From the NCBI RefSeq assembly GCF_933208495.1, contig NZ_CAKOET010000003.1, positions 124,001-188,000 of the forward strand: 64,000 bases of DNA, written 5' to 3'. Source of the stretch: Convivina praedatoris (lineage in GTDB: Bacteria; Bacillota; Bacilli; Lactobacillales; Lactobacillaceae). The position numbers and the translations under genes were made by a program. Under the pieces are notes generated by a model. The model searched no databases and was not told the DNA's origin. It worked only from the letters and a program-made list of their open reading frames with translations. Positions 1 through 8,151 of the stretch are shown here, one piece after another (position 1 is the stretch's first letter; every line of letters begins with the position of its first letter).

Positions 1-901
1 GGCTATTACCGGTAACTTTGATGATGCCCAGCGGGCAGTTAAATCTCTCTTAGGGCAAAAAGAGCTACAGGAGCGTTTGGCCCAACATCAGCTACGCTTT
101 TCATCAGCTAACTCGATTAATATTGGTCGGTTGATTCCACAAATTGTTTATTATATTTATGCTTATGCTCAATTAGTGAAACAAGGACAAATTCAGGCCG
201 GCCAGATGGTTGATATTGCCGTTCCAACTGGTAATTTTGGAAATATCTTAGCTGCCTATTATGCTAGTCAAATTGGTTTGCCCGTTAATGAGTTTACTGT
301 TGCTTCAAATGAAAACAATGTCTTAACGGACTTCTTTAATACCGGTTGTTATGATCGACGGCGTCACTTCAAGGTTACTAGTGCCCCGGCGATGGATATT
401 TTGGTTTCTAGTAATTTAGAACGATTGATTTATTTTGCTAGTGGGCAAAATAGTCAGGAAGTTGCTGAGTATATGCAAGCTTTGGATGAAAATGGTTTTT
501 ATCAGCTTAAAGCTACTACCCAAGCTAATTTGAATCATTTTAAGGCCGGTTATGCCAATGAAGAACAAATTAAAGCTACGATTCACAGCACTTTCCAACA
601 AGATGGCTATCTGTTAGATCCGCATACAGCAGTGGGGCGCTTTGTTATCGACCAACACAGTGATTTAAAACGACCAACCTTACTAGCCGCAACAGCTAGT
701 CCTTACAAGTTTCCACAGGCAGTTTTAACTGCGCTGGATCAACCAGTAGTTGGTGGACAATCTGGATTAGTAGCCTTAGCAACTTGTACCAACTCAAAAA
801 TTCCTGCCCAGATTCAAACCCTATTTGATCAACCAATTTTGCATAAGCAGGTGATTCAGCCCGATCAAATTCAGACCACCATTGATCAATTACTCTTCTA
901 A
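1..901 (+). CDS. thrC: threonine synthase, 5' end cut off by window
   Basis: The reading frame is open from base 2 to the stop at 899-901, so the gene begins before the window. The encoded ~299 residues match the C-terminal part of PLP-dependent threonine synthase, which makes threonine from O-phosphohomoserine. Visible family signatures are GNFDDAQ near the left edge, the phosphate-binding loop VPTGNFGNILA, and SNENNVLTDFF. A TTG at 77 is internal, not a true start. It ends 27 bases before glyA, so it may share a transcript with it. Identification is firm; the PLP lysine lies outside the window. Confidence 0.93.
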   Translation, partial: AITGNFDDAQRAVKSLLGQKELQERLAQHQLRFSSANSINIGRLIPQIVYYIYAYAQLVKQGQIQAGQMVDIAVPTGNFGNILAAYYASQIGLPVNEFTVASNENNVLTDFFNTGCYDRRRHFKVTSAPAMDILVSSNLERLIYFASGQNSQEVAEYMQALDENGFYQLKATTQANLNHFKAGYANEEQIKATIHSTFQQDGYLLDPHTAVGRFVIDQHSDLKRPTLLAATASPYKFPQAVLTALDQPVVGGQSGLVALATCTNSKIPAQIQTLFDQPILHKQVIQPDQIQTTIDQLLF

Positions 902-928
902 CCCACACTAAAAATAACGAGGTGAATA

Positions 929-2161
929 ATGTCATATCAAGATCAAGATCCACTAGTATGGAGTGCCATTCAACAAGAAGCTGCTCGTCAAAACCGTAAT
1001 ATTGAATTAATTGCTTCGGAAAACTTTGCCTCACAGGGCGTTCGAGCGGCTCAAGGTTCAGTTTTGACCAATAAATATGCTGAGGGTTATCCCTATAAGC
1101 GCTATTATGGTGGGACTGAATACGTCGATGTGATTGAACAAGTGGCTATTGATCGCCTAAAGGCTTTATTTGGCGCTGAATATGCTAACGTTCAACCTCA
1201 TTCTGGCTCCCAAGCCAATGCCGCGGCTTATATGGCCTTTTTAAAGCCTGGAGATAAAATTTTAGGGATGGATTTAGATGCCGGGGGACATTTAACCCAT
1301 GGTGCTAAAGTCAGTTTTTCTGGGAAAATCTATGAATCCCATACGTATGGGGTTGATTCTGATAGTGAACGGCTAGACTACGATGACATTGCTCGAATTG
1401 CCCGCCAAGTTAAGCCACAAATGATTGTCGCCGGTGCTTCGGCCTATTCACGGATTATTGATTTCCAAAAGTTCCGTGACATTGCCGATGAAGTTGGTGC
1501 ATACTTGATGGTTGACATGGCCCATATTGCCGGTTTAGTTGCGGCTGGGTTGCATCCTAATCCCGTTGGCATTGCTGATGTTGTGACTTCGACAACGCAT
1601 AAAACATTACGGGGACCGCGTGGTGGTATTATTTTGTCACAAGAAAAATATGCCAAGCAGCTTAATTCAGCTATTTTCCCAGGTTCGCAAGGGGGACCTT
1701 TGGAGCATGTGATTGCTGCTAAGGCTGTGGCTTTTGGGGAAGCTTTGCAACCAAGTTTCAAAGACTATGCCCAGCAAGTAATTAACAACGCCCAAGCTAT
1801 GGCTGATGTCTTTAGTGCTAGTGCTAATATTCGTGTGGTAACTGGTGGGACTGATAATCATCTCTTTAATTTGGATTTGACGCAGACTGGTCTAAACGGT
1901 AAGCAGACGCAAGAATTGTTGGATTCGGTTTCAATTACAACTAATAAGGAAGCTTTGCCAAATGAACAGTTGAGTCCCTTTGTGACTTCCGGTATTCGAA
2001 TTGGAACCCCAGCCATTACCACTCGAGGCTTTAACGAACAAGATGCCCAACAAGTAGCTCATCTTATTGAACAAGCCATCCATCAACACGATGATTCCCA
2101 AGCACTCAAAGCCATTAAACAAGAGGTTGAAACCTTGTCCATGGGTCACCGCTTTGCTTAA
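929..2161 (+). CDS. glyA: serine hydroxymethyltransferase
   Basis: Cytosolic PLP enzyme interconverting serine plus tetrahydrofolate with glycine plus 5,10-methylene-THF. It is 410 residues, the normal bacterial length. It starts with the family-typical [12 protein letters not shown] stretch, has the [13 protein letters not shown] motif, and the PLP-lysine region [14 protein letters not shown] (about residues 220-233). The start is ATG with GAGGTG six bases upstream. The next gene, a folate enzyme, begins 5 bases after the stop, indicating a one-carbon operon. No riboswitch was seen in the 27-base gap after thrC. Confidence 0.97.
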   Translation: MSYQDQDPLVWSAIQQEAARQNRNIELIASENFASQGVRAAQGSVLTNKYAEGYPYKRYYGGTEYVDVIEQVAIDRLKALFGAEYANVQPHSGSQANAAAYMAFLKPGDKILGMDLDAGGHLTHGAKVSFSGKIYESHTYGVDSDSERLDYDDIARIARQVKPQMIVAGASAYSRIIDFQKFRDIADEVGAYLMVDMAHIAGLVAAGLHPNPVGIADVVTSTTHKTLRGPRGGIILSQEKYAKQLNSAIFPGSQGGPLEHVIAAKAVAFGEALQPSFKDYAQQVINNAQAMADVFSASANIRVVTGGTDNHLFNLDLTQTGLNGKQTQELLDSVSITTNKEALPNEQLSPFVTSGIRIGTPAITTRGFNEQDAQQVAHLIEQAIHQHDDSQALKAIKQEVETLSMGHRFA

Positions 2162-2166
2162 TTACG

Positions 2167-2715
2167 ATGGTTCAATTGAATAAAAAAGACTGGCGCGTAA
2201 AGCAAAAAAAAAGCTTAAAAAGTTATCAAGGAGTCAATCGCAGTCAAGAAGAAAGGGCATTGCGACAGCTGCTGTTACAAATGGCAAGCTGGAAAACAGC
2301 TAAGCGAGTGGCTTTGACGCTTAGTTTGCCCTTTGAACTAGATACCCAACCCTTAATTAAAGCGGCTTGGCAGGCTAACAAGCAGGTAGTTGTTCCTCAA
2401 ATCAAGAACCAGCAGATGGCTTTTGTGGAAATTACGCCACAGACTAGTTATCAAGTAGGGCCTTTGGGTATTTTAGAACCCTGTGATGTAAGCATTGTTC
2501 AGTCTGAGACCATTGACTTAGTCATTACCCCCGGTCTGGCATTTACCAAAACCGGTAAACGATTAGGATTTGGGGCTGGTTACTATGACCGCTTTCTAGT
2601 CAATTATGCGGGACCGACTGTAGCCTTAGCTTTAAGTTGCCAAATTGTACCGGATTTACCGCAAGATAAATATGATCAAAGAATCATGACGATTCTTTTT
2701 AATGACCACTGCTAA
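2167..2715 (+). CDS. 5-formyltetrahydrofolate cyclo-ligase
   Basis: Converts 5-formyl-THF (a side product of GlyA chemistry) to 5,10-methenyl-THF using ATP. It is 182 residues, normal for the family. The C-terminal motif GKRLGFGAGYYDRF (about residues 135-148) is the conserved signature of the MTHFS/YqgN family, and the basic N-terminal segment containing K and R residues fits the ATP site. It sits directly behind glyA, consistent with recycling of the inhibitory folate made by that enzyme. Its stop codon lies within the 5' arm/loop of the operon terminator. Confidence 0.93.
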   Translation: MVQLNKKDWRVKQKKSLKSYQGVNRSQEERALRQLLLQMASWKTAKRVALTLSLPFELDTQPLIKAAWQANKQVVVPQIKNQQMAFVEITPQTSYQVGPLGILEPCDVSIVQSETIDLVITPGLAFTKTGKRLGFGAGYYDRFLVNYAGPTVALALSCQIVPDLPQDKYDQRIMTILFNDHC

Positions 2716-2730
2716 AAACAGTGGTTTTTT
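2705..2730 (+). terminator. intrinsic terminator of glyA operon
   Basis: Stem ACCACTG/CAGTGGT with a 7-base loop followed by TTTTTT. The stem overlaps the last codons of the cyclo-ligase gene. Confidence 0.8.
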
Positions 2731-2733
2731 AAC

Positions 2734-2762
2734 TTGCTTATACGAACATTTGTTCGTATAAT
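2734..2762 (+). promoter_or_regulatory. SOS promoter
   Basis: -35 TTGCTT (2734-2739) and -10 TATAAT (2757-2762) with exactly 17 bases between. The LexA-type palindrome fills the spacer, so bound repressor would block polymerase directly. Confidence 0.8.
2739..2760. promoter_or_regulatory. LexA (SOS) box
   Basis: Core CGAACATTTGTTCG (2743-2756) matches the Gram-positive SOS consensus CGAAC-N4-GTTCG exactly. The dyad extends to 22 bases with TATA flanks and one central mismatch. It controls the Y-family polymerase operon that follows. Confidence 0.88.
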
Positions 2763-2786
2763 GAAAAGGTCATGGGGGTACGTATC

Positions 2787-4115
2787 ATGGTTAATAAATT
2801 TCAGGCGGTATATGCGCACGAAAAACGTCGCGTTATTTTTTTGATTGATTCTAAAAGTTTTTATGCCAGCGTAGAATGTGTTGAACGGATGCTTAATCCT
2901 CTACGGGCTTTGCTAGTAGTCATGTCACATCAAGAAAATCAAAGCGGTGGTTTAGTTTTGGCAGCTTCACCCATGGCTAAAAAACGATTGGGTATTAGTA
3001 ATGTAACCCGCCAAAAAGATGTGCCAGATGTACCGGGCCTGATTAAAGCTGAGCCCCGTATGAATCTGTATATTCAAAAGAATTTAGTAATTAACGATAT
3101 ATATCGGCAGTATGTCGATGATGATCATATGTTGCCGTATTCTATCGATGAAGTTATTTTAGATATGACCGAGTTTTGGCATCTTTTTGGAGATAGCCCG
3201 GCGGCCGTGGCTCGTCGAATTCAAACCGAAGTCCTCCAGAAAACAGGTGTTTATTTATCAGTTGGGATTGGGGATAGTCCGGTATTAGCGAAGTTAGCTT
3301 TAGATCTAGATGCTAAATCAGCACCCCATTTATTAGCCCAATGGCACTATGAAGATGTTTCTAGTCGATTATGGCCGATTCAAGATCTAGGTAAGGTATG
3401 GGGCATTGGCCATCAAACGGCCAAAAAATTACAGACTTGGGGCATTCAATCAATGGGGGATGTGGCTGCTATGGATCCTTATCAACTACGAGAGCAAATG
3501 GGACTGATGGGGGAACAATTGTATGCTACTGCCTGGGGTATTGATCGTTCTGAGTTAACAGAGGCAGTGGTGAGGCATCATCGTTCTTACAGTAATTCGC
3601 AAGTTTTACCATACGATTATCACCAATTAAGTGAGGTACAGATTGTCTTACAAGAGATGGCTGATCAAGTTGCCAGTCGCATTCGGGCGCAAAAATTGGT
3701 CACTGGCCGGGTAAATATTTACTTGGGGGCGGCTAACCAGGGCGTTAAATTTTATAATCGGCACGATCGGCGCCACAATATCCATCAGTCCTTAACTATT
3801 AGGCCGACTAATAGTAGCCAGATTTTAATGAGTATTCTAAATCAAATGTTGCGAAAAGTTTGGACAGGCCAGTCAGTGCGCTATCTTGGCGTTTCTTTTA
3901 GTGATTTACAGGATCAATCTCATCAACAATTGGATTTGTTCCAAGGCTATGAGAATGACCTTAATCAAAATCGTTTGGATACGACGATTGATCAAATTCG
4001 TCAGCGTTTTGGTAATGGGGCTTTACTACGGGGCCTTTCTCTAGCAGAAGGGGGAACGGCAATTGCTCGAGCTAATTTAGTTGGCGGTCATAACGGAGGT
4101 AATGCTTATGAATAG
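2787..4115 (+). CDS. Y-family DNA polymerase (UmuC/UvrX type)
   Basis: Translesion polymerase of the ImpB/MucB/SamB family, expected to copy damaged DNA. The catalytic palm motifs are visible: FLIDSKSFYASVECVER near the N-terminus, with the metal-binding Asp, and YSIDEVILDM about residue 115. An HhH-like segment (WGIGHQTAKKLQTWG) and a little-finger domain follow. Start choice: the ATG at 2772 lies right at the expected transcription start, while the ATG at 2787 has GGGGG seven bases upstream, giving 442 residues. It is SOS-controlled by the LexA box and overlaps the next gene, a YolD-like partner. This pairing is typical of Firmicutes mutagenesis cassettes. Confidence 0.9.
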   Translation: MVNKFQAVYAHEKRRVIFLIDSKSFYASVECVERMLNPLRALLVVMSHQENQSGGLVLAASPMAKKRLGISNVTRQKDVPDVPGLIKAEPRMNLYIQKNLVINDIYRQYVDDDHMLPYSIDEVILDMTEFWHLFGDSPAAVARRIQTEVLQKTGVYLSVGIGDSPVLAKLALDLDAKSAPHLLAQWHYEDVSSRLWPIQDLGKVWGIGHQTAKKLQTWGIQSMGDVAAMDPYQLREQMGLMGEQLYATAWGIDRSELTEAVVRHHRSYSNSQVLPYDYHQLSEVQIVLQEMADQVASRIRAQKLVTGRVNIYLGAANQGVKFYNRHDRRHNIHQSLTIRPTNSSQILMSILNQMLRKVWTGQSVRYLGVSFSDLQDQSHQQLDLFQGYENDLNQNRLDTTIDQIRQRFGNGALLRGLSLAEGGTAIARANLVGGHNGGNAYE

Positions 4116-4461
4116 GGAACAGCTATTACGGGTTAAAAGCTACTTTGAAAACGATTATCGTGAGCGTGGCAAGGTAAAGTGGGATGGCTTTTTTCTATCT
4201 GATCATACCCTGCAAATGAAAAAGCACCAGCAAGAGTCTACGATTGACTCTACTGAGATGAATTTATCAATGATTATGCAGCTTAGCCAACATGCATGGG
4301 CGAATCATCGACTAGTAACGGTCCAAATTAATAGTCAAAATTTAGATGGACAGTTTTTACCACCGGTGACGGGTTTGATTGAGGAAATGACCGATCAAAC
4401 CATTCAAATCGCTGGTCAAGCTTTGAATTGGGATGAAGTTTTAAATATTGTGGAGGGGTAG
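4108..4461 (+). CDS. YolD-like protein
   Basis: A 117-residue protein overlapping the polymerase gene by 8 bases, with GGAGGT seven bases before the ATG. The segment with YRERGKVKWDGFFLSDH, and the later VTVQINSQNLDGQ / VTGLIEEM strands, fit the YolD family, small proteins regularly encoded next to UmuC-like polymerases and thought to assist or regulate them. Its position in the SOS operon supports this. Biochemical function is not established by the sequence. Confidence 0.72.
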   Translation: MNREQLLRVKSYFENDYRERGKVKWDGFFLSDHTLQMKKHQQESTIDSTEMNLSMIMQLSQHAWANHRLVTVQINSQNLDGQFLPPVTGLIEEMTDQTIQIAGQALNWDEVLNIVEG

Positions 4462-4463
4462 AT

Positions 4464-4724
4464 ATGACAATTGATCAAATAATCCATCAATTGGCACGTA
4501 GCCTTCAGCCAGTAAGTCATGGTGAACAAAATACCATATATGAAATTCACATTATTAACCAGCGTTATAGCCAGCAACTTAACGTCTTTTTTGAGTGGCA
4601 TCGTTTGGGTCGTGCGACAATTTCCCGCCAAATCGGTACAATTCCTTTTGTTTATGTCCAAAATCTGGATCAAATTGCCCAGAAATTAACAAAAGAGACT
4701 CAGATGAACGTTTTGATTGATTAG
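4464..4724 (+). CDS. uncharacterised 86-residue protein of the SOS operon
   Basis: Starts 2 bases after the YolD-like gene, with GGAGGGG just upstream, so it is almost certainly co-transcribed and SOS-induced. I do not recognise the family. The protein is mixed alpha/beta by appearance, has no signal peptide or membrane segment, and contains no cysteine. A separate promoter begins 26 bases after its stop. It could be a third accessory subunit of the polymerase cassette, but this is only guilt by association. Confidence 0.7.
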   Translation: MTIDQIIHQLARSLQPVSHGEQNTIYEIHIINQRYSQQLNVFFEWHRLGRATISRQIGTIPFVYVQNLDQIAQKLTKETQMNVLID

Positions 4725-4750
4725 TGATTTAAAATAATCTCTAATTATAA

Positions 4751-4779
4751 TTGACATTTTTCTTTAATTTTGTTTTAAT
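4751..4779 (+). promoter_or_regulatory. promoter of the brnQ leader
   Basis: TTGACA (4751-4756), 17-base spacer, TTTAAT (4774-4779). The same pair and spacing recurs before the gshA2 leader at 7904-7932. Confidence 0.75.
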
Positions 4780-4808
4780 AAAAGCACCAAATATATAAGA
4801 GGCACAAG

Positions 4809-4865
4809 ATGTATAACTATCTAGCTAACCACACAGAAATTATTATCAGCATTATTATCCCGTAG
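4809..4865 (+). CDS. Ile-rich leader peptide of brnQ-gshA1
   Basis: Short reading frame MYNYLANHTEIIISIIIP (18 residues) ending in TAG, preceded by AAGAGGCAC as a ribosome site. Six of seven codons at positions 11-17 are isoleucine. The Ile codons overlap the 5' arm of the first hairpin of the leader RNA. This is the layout of a classical attenuation peptide: shortage of charged tRNA-Ile would stall the ribosome here. It stands upstream of a branched-chain amino acid carrier gene, which fits the sensed amino acid. There is no stand-alone function to expect. Confidence 0.75.
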   Translation: MYNYLANHTEIIISIIIP

Positions 4866-4976
4866 GGTAGGTGCTGATACTTTGTGGTGCCTATCATGAT
4901 TCTTAGTGGTAGGCAGCTGATGGTATAGAGAAGAGACCAGCTGCAAATTTTGCAGCTGGTCTCTTTCTTTATTTCT
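4845..4976 (+). promoter_or_regulatory. transcription attenuator upstream of brnQ
   Basis: Hairpin 1: ATCAGCA (4845-4851, inside the Ile codons) with TGCTGAT (4872-4878). Hairpin 2: TGCCTATC (4888-4895) with GGTAGGCA (4908-4915). Terminator: long stem AGACCAGCTGC/GCAGCTGGTCT then TTTCTTTATTT (4932-4976). GCAGCTG at 4913-4919 can also pair with CAGCTGC of the terminator arm, providing an antiterminator. A second GCTGAT (4916-4921) can compete for ATCAGC. The folds are hand-derived. Confidence 0.72.
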
Positions 4977-5037
4977 AGCTTTGTAACAGCTTTGATAATT
5001 AGACAGTAAAGCGAACAGAAATTATGAGGAATGTAAA

Positions 5038-6414
5038 ATGGAAAAACAAAAATTGACCCGGAAGCAGTTATTATTGGTTACTTCCTTAATCTTTGGGATG
5101 TTTTTTGGAGCGGGAAACTTAATTTTTCCGGTTCAATTGGGACAATTAGCAGGCCATAATTGGCTATTGGCTGTCCTTGGATTTCTACTGACTGGCGCAC
5201 TAATGCCATTTTTAGCAATGCTAGCAGTAAGTATGACTAATAGCAAAAGTGTTTATGATTTGGCTGCCCCCGTCGCCCCATGGTTTGGCACGGTGGTCTT
5301 AGTAGCCATTCACTTTACAATTGGTCCCTTATCGGGCACGCCCAGAACAGCAGCTACAGCATTTGCAATGGGGGTTAGTCCCTTTGTAGCTCCGCAGTAT
5401 CAGCAGGGGATGATGCTAATATTTTCGGCTGTATTCTTTGGGTTAGCCTACCTCTTAACGGTTAAACAAGCAGGCTTAACCAAATGGGTGGGTAAGTACT
5501 TAAATCCTCTATTTCTAATCGTTTTGGGTGTTATTTTGGTTTTAGCTTTAATATTGCCAATGGGAAATTTTAATCAAGCGGTATCAGTCACTTATCAACA
5601 AAACGCTGGTTTTCAGGGCATTTTAGATGGCTATAATACGATGGATGGTTTGGCTTTATTGGCGCTAGCTGTGTCAGTTGTCTACGCTGTTCGTGGTATG
5701 GGTTTTCATGGGCAGGCTGTTTCTAAAGTATTAGCAAAAGCTGGATTTTTAAGTATTGTTTTGGAATCTTTGCTTTATGTTGCCTTGGTTTTGTTGGGGG
5801 TATCCAGTCTCGGACAGTTTAAACCCGCTGAAAACGGTGGGGCAGCATTTAGTCAAATTGTGACTCATTATATGGGAAATTTTGGTGTCCTAATAACAGG
5901 TGTTATAGTAACTTTGGCGGTTTTCACAACCGCCATGGGATTGTTTGTTTCTTTTGCCCAAGATTTGAATCGTGTCTTCCCGAAGGTGAGCTACTTATGG
6001 TGGTTACGTGTCATTGCCTTTGGGTCCTTTGTAACGGCTAATGCAGGTCTGACTAATATTGTAAAATGGACTGTTCCTGTTTTAATGTTGCTATATCCCT
6101 ATGCCTTAGCTTTGATTGCCTTATCATTACTTAGTCCTTGGATTAAACAATCTCCTACTATTTATCGCGTTGTTATGGGGTTTGTAACCCCACCTGCTTT
6201 TTTGGATGCTTTTGCTAACTCACCAATTGCTGGATGGAAACCAATTGCAGAATTAGTTGCCAGTTATCATCAGTACTTGCCTTTGGCTGCCGATGGATTT
6301 GGTTGGCTACTACCAGCACTTTTGGGTGGACTAGTTGGTATAACTTGGCAACGAGCTCAGCAAGTTCAATTACTAAAGGATTCAGAAGGTATGGCAGATC
6401 AGGCTTTGGATTAA
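5038..6414 (+). CDS. brnQ: branched-chain amino acid transport carrier BrnQ
   Basis: Integral membrane symporter of the LIVCS family importing Leu, Ile and Val with a cation. It is 458 residues with about twelve hydrophobic segments and opens with the family-typical FGMFFGAGNLIFPVQLG stretch (residues 19-35). The ATG has GAGG ten bases upstream. It follows an Ile-codon attenuator and terminator, so uptake should rise when Ile-tRNA charging falls. A glutamate-cysteine-ligase-like gene follows after 25 bases with no terminator between, indicating an operon. Confidence 0.93.
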   Translation: MEKQKLTRKQLLLVTSLIFGMFFGAGNLIFPVQLGQLAGHNWLLAVLGFLLTGALMPFLAMLAVSMTNSKSVYDLAAPVAPWFGTVVLVAIHFTIGPLSGTPRTAATAFAMGVSPFVAPQYQQGMMLIFSAVFFGLAYLLTVKQAGLTKWVGKYLNPLFLIVLGVILVLALILPMGNFNQAVSVTYQQNAGFQGILDGYNTMDGLALLALAVSVVYAVRGMGFHGQAVSKVLAKAGFLSIVLESLLYVALVLLGVSSLGQFKPAENGGAAFSQIVTHYMGNFGVLITGVIVTLAVFTTAMGLFVSFAQDLNRVFPKVSYLWWLRVIAFGSFVTANAGLTNIVKWTVPVLMLLYPYALALIALSLLSPWIKQSPTIYRVVMGFVTPPAFLDAFANSPIAGWKPIAELVASYHQYLPLAADGFGWLLPALLGGLVGITWQRAQQVQLLKDSEGMADQALD

Positions 6415-6439
6415 AAAATAATAAAAAAGGTGCAGAATC

Positions 6440-7894
6440 ATGTCAATTTATTACTCAAATTTCGGTCAAACAATTCGTTTTAATGACCTCAGTCGTCAAT
6501 TAAGTCAGCTAATCATGGGCTTAGAAGTAGAAATGCATCGAGTTAATCGGCAGGATGGTCATTTATCAGATCAGGTATATCCTACTAGCTTGGGGGACCC
6601 TGTCCAACATCATGCCATTAAAAATGATTTTGGTTATACTCAGATGGAAGTTATTACGCCAGCTAATGTTAATGTCTTTGCGAGTTTAGATATGTTGGCT
6701 GCCCTCAATGACACAGTCCGAAAAAATCTAGCCGCTGATGAATCATTGTGGTTATATTCTATGCCACCAGTATTAAATCCTGGACGAACTGAATTTAAAA
6801 TTGCTCCAGCTGATTCAGTTAAGACCGCTTACATGGAAACGGTCGTTGCCCGTCGCGATATTGCTCGTTCAATTACCAGTGGTGTTCATATTAATCTGGG
6901 TTTGGCTTTAGATGTCTTGCATTATGTTTATCATCAATTTTTTGAAGATCAATATCAAAATGAAGTTGACTTTACCAATTCACTCTACATGAAAATTGCC
7001 CAGGGATTGATGCATTATCGTTGGGTTTTCACACTTTTGTTTGGTGAAGCTCCTGTAGCTGATGCTAGTTTTTATGAAGGGCGTGCTTCCTTGCAAGGCT
7101 ATGTTCGTTCAGTACGTAGTTCTAGTTACGGCTTTGGAAATGGTGTTACGGGATCATATCAAGATGTGGATAGCTACATTGCCAAGGTCAAAGAAGATGT
7201 TGCTGTTGGTGATTTAATTGCTGAACGCGAATTCTACGATGTGGTGCGACTCAAGGGACAGAATGAATTAGCTGATTTAGCCACGAAGGGTGTGCAATAT
7301 TTAGAGTTGCGAATGTTTGATCTAGATGCCCTATCTAAAACTGGGGTTAGTGAGGTAATGGTCCAGTTCACGGAATTATTGTTTGCCTACTTGATGATGA
7401 CTCAATCAGTAGTACCAGATGGACATGATGTTGATGAATTTTTGCAAGAAAGTCGACAAAGAAATGAGACGGTTGCCCTGGAAGATCCGTTTAACGTTTC
7501 TAAATACCAAGGGGAGGCCTTATCTCTACTAAGTAATTTAGAAGAATTTGCCTATGATAATCGCTTTAAGGCTGATTGGTTGCCGGAATTACGACGACGT
7601 TTAACTGATCCGCTTGAAAGTCCAGCAGCAAAGTTAATCACTTTCTTAACTGATGATTTTTACCAGGGAATGTTAGCCCTTTCTAACCAACGTCAAATTG
7701 GTCAATTACGATTAAGGGGATTAGCTGGTTTTAGCGATTTACCGCTAAACGAACAAAAACAGTTGCAGGCAGAATTAGTAGCCCACGGTGATGTGAATGT
7801 TGTTAACCGCCGATTGGGAACTTTCTTTGTCCAACATCAAAAGCAAGAATATCTACTGTCAAAAAAGGGTTTATTTCAAAAAAATGAGCAATGA
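6440..7894 (+). CDS. glutamate-cysteine ligase-like protein, copy 1
   Basis: A 484-residue protein of the GshA (glutamate-cysteine ligase) family as found alone or as the N-terminal half of GshF in Firmicutes. Visible family features are GLEVEMHRVNRQDGHLS (metal/glutamate site region), the NDFGYTQMEVITPA motif, FKIAPADS, and RSSSYGFGN. The expected reaction is ATP-dependent gamma-linkage of glutamate to an amino acid, cysteine in known members. It is co-transcribed with brnQ under an Ile-rich attenuator, which is odd for a cysteine-using enzyme. A paralogue lies immediately downstream. No ATP-grasp glutathione synthetase domain is fused, so glutathione itself would need another gene. Substrate is uncertain. 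Confidence 0.82.
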   Translation: MSIYYSNFGQTIRFNDLSRQLSQLIMGLEVEMHRVNRQDGHLSDQVYPTSLGDPVQHHAIKNDFGYTQMEVITPANVNVFASLDMLAALNDTVRKNLAADESLWLYSMPPVLNPGRTEFKIAPADSVKTAYMETVVARRDIARSITSGVHINLGLALDVLHYVYHQFFEDQYQNEVDFTNSLYMKIAQGLMHYRWVFTLLFGEAPVADASFYEGRASLQGYVRSVRSSSYGFGNGVTGSYQDVDSYIAKVKEDVAVGDLIAEREFYDVVRLKGQNELADLATKGVQYLELRMFDLDALSKTGVSEVMVQFTELLFAYLMMTQSVVPDGHDVDEFLQESRQRNETVALEDPFNVSKYQGEALSLLSNLEEFAYDNRFKADWLPELRRRLTDPLESPAAKLITFLTDDFYQGMLALSNQRQIGQLRLRGLAGFSDLPLNEQKQLQAELVAHGDVNVVNRRLGTFFVQHQKQEYLLSKKGLFQKNEQ

Positions 7895-7903
7895 ATTAGA
7901 TTA

Positions 7904-7932
7904 TTGACATTTGAAACAATATTTGATTTAAT
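7904..7932 (+). promoter_or_regulatory. promoter of the gshA2 leader
   Basis: TTGACA (7904-7909), 17 bases, TTTAAT (7927-7932), located 10 bases after the stop of copy 1. It has the same boxes and spacing as the brnQ leader promoter. Confidence 0.75.
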
Positions 7933-7961
7933 ATAACTAATTTATAAAAGAGGAAATTATT

Positions 7962-8018
7962 ATGATTAAGTCAGCATCAATCAAGCTAACAGTGAGCGTC
8001 AGTTCCGTTACCCATTAG
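7962..8018 (+). CDS. leader peptide of gshA2
   Basis: Reading frame MIKSASIKLTVSVSSVTH, 18 residues and a TAG stop, the same length as the brnQ leader peptide. AAGAGGAAA lies upstream as ribosome site. Aligned with the brnQ peptide, its control positions 11-17 read V-S-V-S-S-V-T, so Val and/or Ser codons replace the Ile run. The codons overlap the 5' arm of hairpin 1. The sensed amino acid is therefore probably Val or Ser, but which one cannot be decided from sequence. Confidence 0.68.
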   Translation: MIKSASIKLTVSVSSVTH

Positions 8019-8120
8019 GTAGGAGCTGATCCTTGTGTTGCCTACCATTATCTAGTGATAGGCAGCTGACTTATGAATTACTAAAATCCAGCTGCAATAG
8101 TGTAGCTGGATTTTTTATTT
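7998..8120 (+). promoter_or_regulatory. transcription attenuator upstream of gshA2
   Basis: Hairpin 1: GTCAGTTCC (7998-8006) with GGAGCTGAT (8022-8030). Hairpin 2: TGCCTA near 8039-8044 with TAGGCA near 8059-8064. Terminator: AAATCCAGCT (8084-8093) with AGCTGGATTT (8104-8113), then a T-run. CAGCTG at 8063-8068 can alternatively pair with CAGCTG of the terminator arm. The 60 bases after the peptide stop are clearly similar to the matching part of the brnQ leader. Confidence 0.72.
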
Positions 8121-8151
8121 TCTTAATATAACTCTCAAGGAGTGTGGTACT

